The position numbers were made by a program, and so were the translations under genes. Below are positions 58,949-64,000 of a stretch of 64,000 bases of DNA, in pieces. This DNA comes from Trogon surrucura. Its lineage: Eukaryota; Chordata; Aves; Trogoniformes; Trogonidae. Numbering within the stretch: position 1 is the first letter of the stretch; the number at the start of each line of letters is the position of its first letter. The notes below the pieces were generated by a model. That model did not search any database. It worked only from the letters and a program-made list of their open reading frames with translations, and had not been told where the DNA came from. The DNA is taken from the NCBI GenBank assembly GCA_020746105.1, contig CM036618.1, positions 127,028,191 through 127,092,190 on the forward strand, given 5' to 3'.

Positions 58949-60519
58949 TGTGACTGTATAATAAAAGACCAACAGACAATCAATACAAGAAAACACTGAG
59001 GTACGACTAAAGTTTAAAAAAAAACCAAAAATACACCGACACCGAAATCCTGCCTTCACAAATGAAACTGTAAGCTTCAAACTAACTAGTATCATTCAGG
59101 ATTAAGTAAAGTCTCTACATTACAATACAAAGCCCAGACTCTTGCAACTATCTCTACATCAGTCCTGCCTGTTTTACTTGTTTTGATACAAGTTTCAGGC
59201 TGTTATTTGAAAGCCAACCTAAGCCAGAGAACTGCCTGGCCCTGCATACTTCAGCCTCACGAGTCCAACAAACGTGGAACTTGGCCATTTACAAATTTAT
59301 TACCCTGACAGCAGACGCAACTACATGCCTCACTGCTTTCCAGTTCCCAAACTGAGTGTCAGGCAAAAACGAGTGCAACTTTAGCCTTCTATTACCCCAA
59401 CTAAGAAGACGATACCAACACCGAAGAAACAAGCCAAAAGTGTTTGGGAATTGAAGCTGTCTTGCCGGAAGAGAAGCACAGAGCTAATGCTACACACAGC
59501 TTCCCATATTTATCTGGGGACAAAAGGTAGCAGCAAACCTGGCTGTTCCACATCAATCCTTACAACATGATTCAAAGAAACGTTTCAAGTGCTTGGAAAC
59601 ACCAGATTTAAAGCTTAACACCCGAAACACCTGAATCCTTCAATCACCTCCTGCCTTCACCGAGATCCCACACCTTGAACAAAACACCAGACAGAAACTA
59701 TCTTCATCACACAATCCTCACCTGGATTCCAAGACAGAAACAGCAGCTTCCAGAAAACTCAGAGCAGCACGACCAGGCAAAACTCAGCTGGGGAGCAGAA
59801 AGCAGTGCAGAGCAAGGACCCAGCTCTTTTAAAACACCCACTGTCAAGCCCTCTCCCCTCCATCAGGAGCAGCCAAAGCCATACAAGAGCAACACACAGA
59901 ATCTCTGTATGCGCAAGGTGAAAAGCAGGAGAAGCCTCTAGCCATGCAAACACCAGAGGCATACTCTCCTCGCACTGTTCTGCCTCCGAAAACACAGAGA
60001 ACTTCAGACCAATTACGTTTCTACTCCTAAATCACCCACTACCAGCTCTTGTCTCCTAGAAGCCAACCCTTACACTAGAGCCACTCTCATCCCGTTTGGT
60101 TTTATTCCAAACGGCTTGAACGGCAACTTCCGGGTTTCTTCTCAAAACCATTACAATTCCCTTGTTCTTTTACTAAGCCTTAAACAGAAGGGTTCACGTG
60201 CCAAGGTGCAACCTGATGCTTGCTTCAGAGAAGCCTGCACACAGCTAAGTCTCACAGATCACCACTTGCCTTTTAGAAACTCATGTCCTGAATTCTGTGA
60301 CAGTTCAGGTACTGCAACAGGGAGCGTATAGAAGGGAAAGAGCGTGTACTTGTGGGGCAGAGCGTGTCTCAAGTTCCTGCAGCAACTACTGCAAAGAGCC
60401 TCCACACACGAGCCAGTCCAAGCTGAGACTTTACCCTGTTCCCACCAACTCTGCAATCCTTTACGGGGCACTAAGCCAGAGAGGGGGGAAAAAACTTATA
60501 TAGTGTGCCTCATGAGCTG
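58949..60519. other. Unique-looking sequence, no gene recognised
   Basis: About 1.6 kb with no tandem repeat or recognised mobile element. Open frames up to 88 codons on both strands carry no motif I can identify. It may be intronic or intergenic. Confidence 0.4.
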
Positions 60520-60622
60520 TGTACTGGGTTCAGCTAGGATAGGGTTAATTCTCAGTGAAGGAGCTATCCGGGCATAGGGGGTCGCTAGGATATTCGATAC
60601 CATCGTGATGTCATGCTCGGGG

Positions 60623-60633
60623 TATATATATAT
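60623..60633 (+). promoter_or_regulatory. TATA box of the solo LTR
   Basis: tatatatatat upstream of a GC-rich start region (gcgcgcgcgctc). It could serve as a promoter in the plus direction for sequence to the right. Activity is not shown by the sequence. Confidence 0.6.
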
Positions 60634-60775
60634 GGAGCGGTCGGGGTGGGCGCGCGCGCTCTTTCCCGGTTTCCGGTCCGATCGGGCGGTGAGCTCCGCG
60701 TTACACGTTACTCGCGTTATATCTGGGTAAACGTTACTGTTATTTCACTGTTATTGTTACCATTTTATGTTCACC

Positions 60776-60781
60776 ATTAAA
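60776..60781 (+). terminator. Polyadenylation signal of the solo LTR
   Basis: ATTAAA followed by a T-rich and GT-containing stretch, in the R region position about 145 bp after the TATA box. Confidence 0.55.
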
Positions 60782-60926
60782 CTGTTTTTATCTCAACCCC
60801 TGGAGGCCTTTGCCTGAGCCCCTTTCGGGCTCTTCCCCTCACTCTCGGTAGGGGGGGGGAGGGAGCGACCGCGCGGTTCCTTTGTTTCCTTCCCGCCGGT
60901 AACTCGGCTCGAACCACAACAAGCTG

Positions 60927-62309
60927 ACACTCACACACCGAGCCTGATGAAAGGCACCAGCGAATCTCGAGGCAGAATCGGATTCCAGAAGCTGAACCAC
61001 ACGAACATATTGCAGGCAGTCCCACCGGCACACGCAGCTGCGCCAGGAGATGTCTCCCGCGTCTGGAGGACACATGAAATAACATAATTCCTTATTCCAG
61101 TGCTGCTCAGCCCAAGCTCTACATCCGTGCAGCGGGCACTGGGTTACGGTGGATACTGTCACTGGACAAGGATGTGGCCCAAGGGGGTGCCAGCTCCTGC
61201 ACAACAAGTACGCAAACACACCACCAAGCTCAAAGCATCCAAATCTCCAACATGAAACACCGAGGCCCCTGCTATTCTCCAGCAGATTCGCACTCCAAAG
61301 AAACCTGGGCTTTGTGCAGCCAAAGCAGCCAGCTAATGGAACAACTAAGTAGCCTGGGCAGACTTTCAGCTTCTGTTCACCTACTTGTGAAAGCCGCTCC
61401 CCTCCCACAACCGAACTCCTGACAAGACCTTTGGCACAACCTGCCATCCACTGCGTTGGAGGTGGCCAGGCAGAAAATACCGTCTAGTCCTGCCGGAGGC
61501 CTTGCGGGTCCCACTTCACTGTGGTGCAAAGAAGCGTTTCAGCTCAGAACCATCAGTTTGCAAAAGACAGCAATCCTGAGAGGAGGAAAGCTGCTTTCTT
61601 TTCCACTTCATGCAGAAGACACAAATTGCAGCCCTGTTTAAAACGTGCATTCACACGGCCTATGAGCAGGAAGAAACTGCAAGAAGGTGCAGATGTTTGA
61701 GCACCCCTGCCTTGAGCTAAGTTCTGCCAAAAGGCAACGGATAACATTCTTGTAAAGCCACTTCTCTACTCCAGGTACGGAGTTCATTTTAGCCACGGTA
61801 CGTTCTTTTTCAATTTCTAGCTTGCCCAGCAGAAATTGGAACAATTTAAAAAACAACCCAAACAACTATATATACATAGACCCACGTCTACCCACACTGC
61901 AGCCCCCAGGGAAGCTTCACTCACCACTGGGAAACGGCACTGAGCTGGGCCAGACCGATTATCAACTTCAGGAACCCACAGGCCAAGCCGTTGGATTCCA
62001 GGTTACCAGCAAAACAACACACCACCCCTCTAGAAAGGAAATACTTACAAAAACACCTACACTTAAATACATTCAACTTCTTTAAAATAGTCTCCCCTAG
62101 CTACCCACAATTTAGAGACAAGAAAAAAAAATATAAGCAGCATCCTATTCTTAAGCAAAGAATGTCGACCACTGCAACACACTTGCAGGTGAAAACCCAT
62201 TTCCACTAGTGTAACAAATCCTCTGCCTAGACTAGAAAGCTACCCAAGCACCTGGACCTCTTAGAACACCAAGGACGTAACACTAGGAATTATTAAAAAG
62301 TGCTCAGGT
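60927..62309. other. Unique-looking sequence, no gene recognised
   Basis: About 1.4 kb of mixed composition after the solo LTR. The 202-codon minus-strand open frame at 60839-61447 partly lies in the LTR and has no recognisable domain. Other open frames are below 90 codons. No repeat hallmark was seen. Confidence 0.4.
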
Positions 62310-62453
62310 TTATTTGCTACTTGGGGGAGAACTTTCACACATCACGAAGTGAAGGATCCACGTAGAGAAGGTTTCAGTGGCGTGTACCTGTATTACGTGT
62401 TTGTTCAGCGCTTTGGCTTCTCCAGAAGCCGAAGTCGTCACCTGTATAGTCAA
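62310..62453 (-). other. Possible terminal coding segment with AATAAA
   Basis: On the minus strand a frame without ATG stays open for about 46 codons (starting TIQVTTSASGEAKALN), ends at TAA (62310-62312), and the stop overlaps an AATAAA. An AG dinucleotide precedes the open stretch (gactatacag). It could be a short last exon, but I recognise no family, the polyadenylation signal overlaps the stop, and the length is within chance expectation. Confidence 0.15.
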
Positions 62454-64000
62454 GGCGGGAAATCCTCCCTTATTTCCAGCTCATACTGTCATTTCCTAGG
62501 AAGCACGTACATACTCTTATTCCTGTGAAATATCTGGCAGAATTCACATGACCTCTCAGCGTGCTCCTCACGCTATCCCTGAAATTGATTAAAAAAAAAA
62601 AAAAAAACAAACCGCGAACCTTATCTACAAAATAGGTTACTGTAGTACCATCATAAAATTGTGCCCAGTGCTAGACAAAAACACGGAGAAACACTATTCT
62701 TCCCATTTCCCAATCCTGCCCGTACCTGCAGCCGTCCAAGCTTCTCTCCTTCCTACCACCTTGTCGCCCGACTCCTGAAGGACCAAAGGCACCGAGCAAC
62801 CCGAAATCCTCAGTGCTCACCCGCCCAGTGCTGGTCCACACACCTTACACTGTCTTATCTTCAGCCAGACGTGTCCCTGCAGAGGCTCCTGTTTCCCTGC
62901 CAGCTTTTGGAAGCATCACGTACCTTCCTCAAGGCATCCGGTTTCATACAGCATAGACAACCAGAAGACTGCTGAGGGAAACAAATGCATCACTGTCTTG
63001 CTCACAAGGACCCAACTGTGTCCCAAAAGCCCGCCCCCCCACCCCTCAACAAAGGGGGTTATTGCTTTATCTGTTCAAGATGCTTAGGCTGAAGGCACCG
63101 CTTGGCACACCAAATTTCTGTGGTAGGGAAGCAGCAGGAAACTGGTCGCTAAACCGATCCCTACAACCTCTGACAGCCTTCCACATCTTGTGCATTTGAG
63201 GATGGAGCCATCCTAAGTACAGGGAAAGCCCAGAAAGTATGACTGACTGGAGGTAATTTAAGGGTCTACTTATGTCTGTAGAATCCCTAAAAAGCTTACA
63301 AATGCCTGCCCTATCCCACTCAGTTAATTAAACCTGACTAAAGACAGCATCAGCAATTGTTTCTTTCCTTACCAGAACACATCAGAAAGCAAAAAAATGG
63401 CATGATGAGTGCTTAAAGATTTAGAGTCGCCATGGGCACAAAAGTCAGGGGTGCAGGTAGGTAAACCAGGTTTTGTCTCCCTACAGACAGGGCCGGTTGC
63501 CAAAAGTGTGGAGAAATGCTCACCGAGAGACCGATGTAGACAGCAATATTTAACAGGGAACACGGGAGGAAAAAAAAAACCTGTGTAAGAAGGGGCGAGC
63601 TCAGAATTATAAAGGGCTGTGAATATCAAGCAGAGGGAGACCCCTCCTGGTTAGATCAGGGAACGAACCAAAGCCCTGAAGCAGACACAAGAACCTGTCC
63701 CAAGCATCCCTCCTCTCCATTTCAGCCACCGCTCCTTTGACCGCGGACCGGAGCGACTCCCTGCGCAGGAGACAGAGAAAGCTCACAGCTACGCGCACCC
63801 CGGCAGCGACCCGGCCACAACCTAACACCCTGCTCAGCAGGAGCTGGAATGGAAGGCACGTCCAGTGCTACCGGTGTTGCCCAGTACTGCACCTCCTGGG
63901 CAGGGAACGCTCACGTGGCCTCCAGAAGTCACTTCAAACCCAGGTCGGAGCAGGCCAGGTCCCTGGTGAGCAGAGGCCACAGCGAGCCCACAGCGAAACA
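62454..64000. other. Unique-looking sequence, no gene recognised
   Basis: About 1.5 kb with short open frames only. An A-run lies at 62591-62606. Near 63720-63830 CpG frequency rises (tgaccgcggaccggagcg), which could mark the edge of a CpG-rich promoter to the right of the window, but no promoter is called. Confidence 0.35.

Larger units (their letters stand above)
60520..60921 (+). mobile_element. ERVL-type solo LTR (402 bp)
   Basis: The LTR starts TGTACTGGGTTCAGCTAGG and ends AACCACAACA, with TG...CA ends and the AGCTG target duplication on both sides. U3 contains a TATA box (60623-60633); an ATTAAA polyadenylation signal lies at 60776-60781 within accattaaactgtttttatc, a hallmark of bird ERVL LTRs. 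A G-run (60851-60859) sits in U5. No internal region remains. The ends look intact, so the insertion is probably fairly recent compared with the other LTR-like pieces here. Confidence 0.88.
60515..60926 (+). repeat. 5-bp target site duplication AGCTG flanking the solo LTR
   Basis: AGCTG occurs at 60515-60519 and again at 60922-60926, directly abutting the TG and CA ends of the LTR. A 5-bp duplication is usual for ERVL integrases, and its preservation shows a solo LTR made by LTR-LTR recombination. Confidence 0.85.

Noticed and set aside
60839..61447. 202-codon minus-strand open frame
   Set aside because: It overlaps the solo LTR and unique flanking DNA, has no recognisable domain and is broken by no evidence of splicing. 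Chance is the simplest explanation in GC-rich sequence.

Overview
The window is eukaryotic and almost certainly avian. It holds two CR1 LINEs with the bird-type 3' ends built on ATTCTATG octamers, a tRNA-Ile-derived SINE with a CR1 tail, a class II (betaretrovirus-like, ERVK) provirus and an ERVL-type solo LTR with a 5-bp target duplication. The CR1-tailed tRNA-Ile SINE resembles the TguSINE1 type known from songbirds, which hints at a neoavian, perhaps passerine, host; that is inference. No intact host protein-coding gene, rRNA, functional tRNA or CRISPR array was recognised. The layout (tandem arrays, nested retroelements, an assembly gap) fits heterochromatin such as a pericentromere, a W chromosome or a microchromosome flank, but the sequence alone cannot say which.

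Layout. 1-1190 is an AT-rich minisatellite with units near 86 bp. 1190-3200 is low-repeat DNA with one short coding-like stretch of unknown identity. 3205-10595 is a compound simple-sequence domain: a pyrimidine tract (3205-3830), a decamer minisatellite that repeatedly flips strand (3831-8340, interrupted by a CR1 at 4788-6219), then a 2.25-kb polypurine tract (8341-10595). 10596-14312 has unrecognised sequence, the SINE (about 11880-12046), a pair of diverged direct repeats and two LTR-like segments. 14318-17835 is a satellite of about 190 bp (sat1). 17836-56160 is a related satellite of about 201 bp (sat2) organised in dimers of about 402 bp and tetramers of about 802 bp. It changes polarity near 17835, 19308, 20685 and 47122 and is interrupted by the provirus at 21015-27320. 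A 13-N gap (56161-56173) cuts the array edge. 56174-64000 is mostly unique sequence with promoter/LTR-like segments, a duplicated exon-like block and a solo LTR (60520-60921).

How the parts relate. Nesting gives an order of events: sat2 existed first, the ERVK provirus landed in it, a CR1 landed between integrase and the 3' LTR of that provirus, and the 5' half of the provirus was lost and replaced by satellite. Sat1 and sat2 are recognisably homologous along the unit, so the roughly 36 kb of satellite DNA in the window derives from one ancestral monomer. The SINE tail and the 3' end of the CR1 at 4788-6219 match at about 95% over 96 bp, so the window holds both a SINE and a relative of the LINE that probably mobilised it.

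All alignments were done by eye. Boundaries of degenerate elements are approximate, and family names other than CR1, ERVK-like and ERVL-like are deliberately not assigned.
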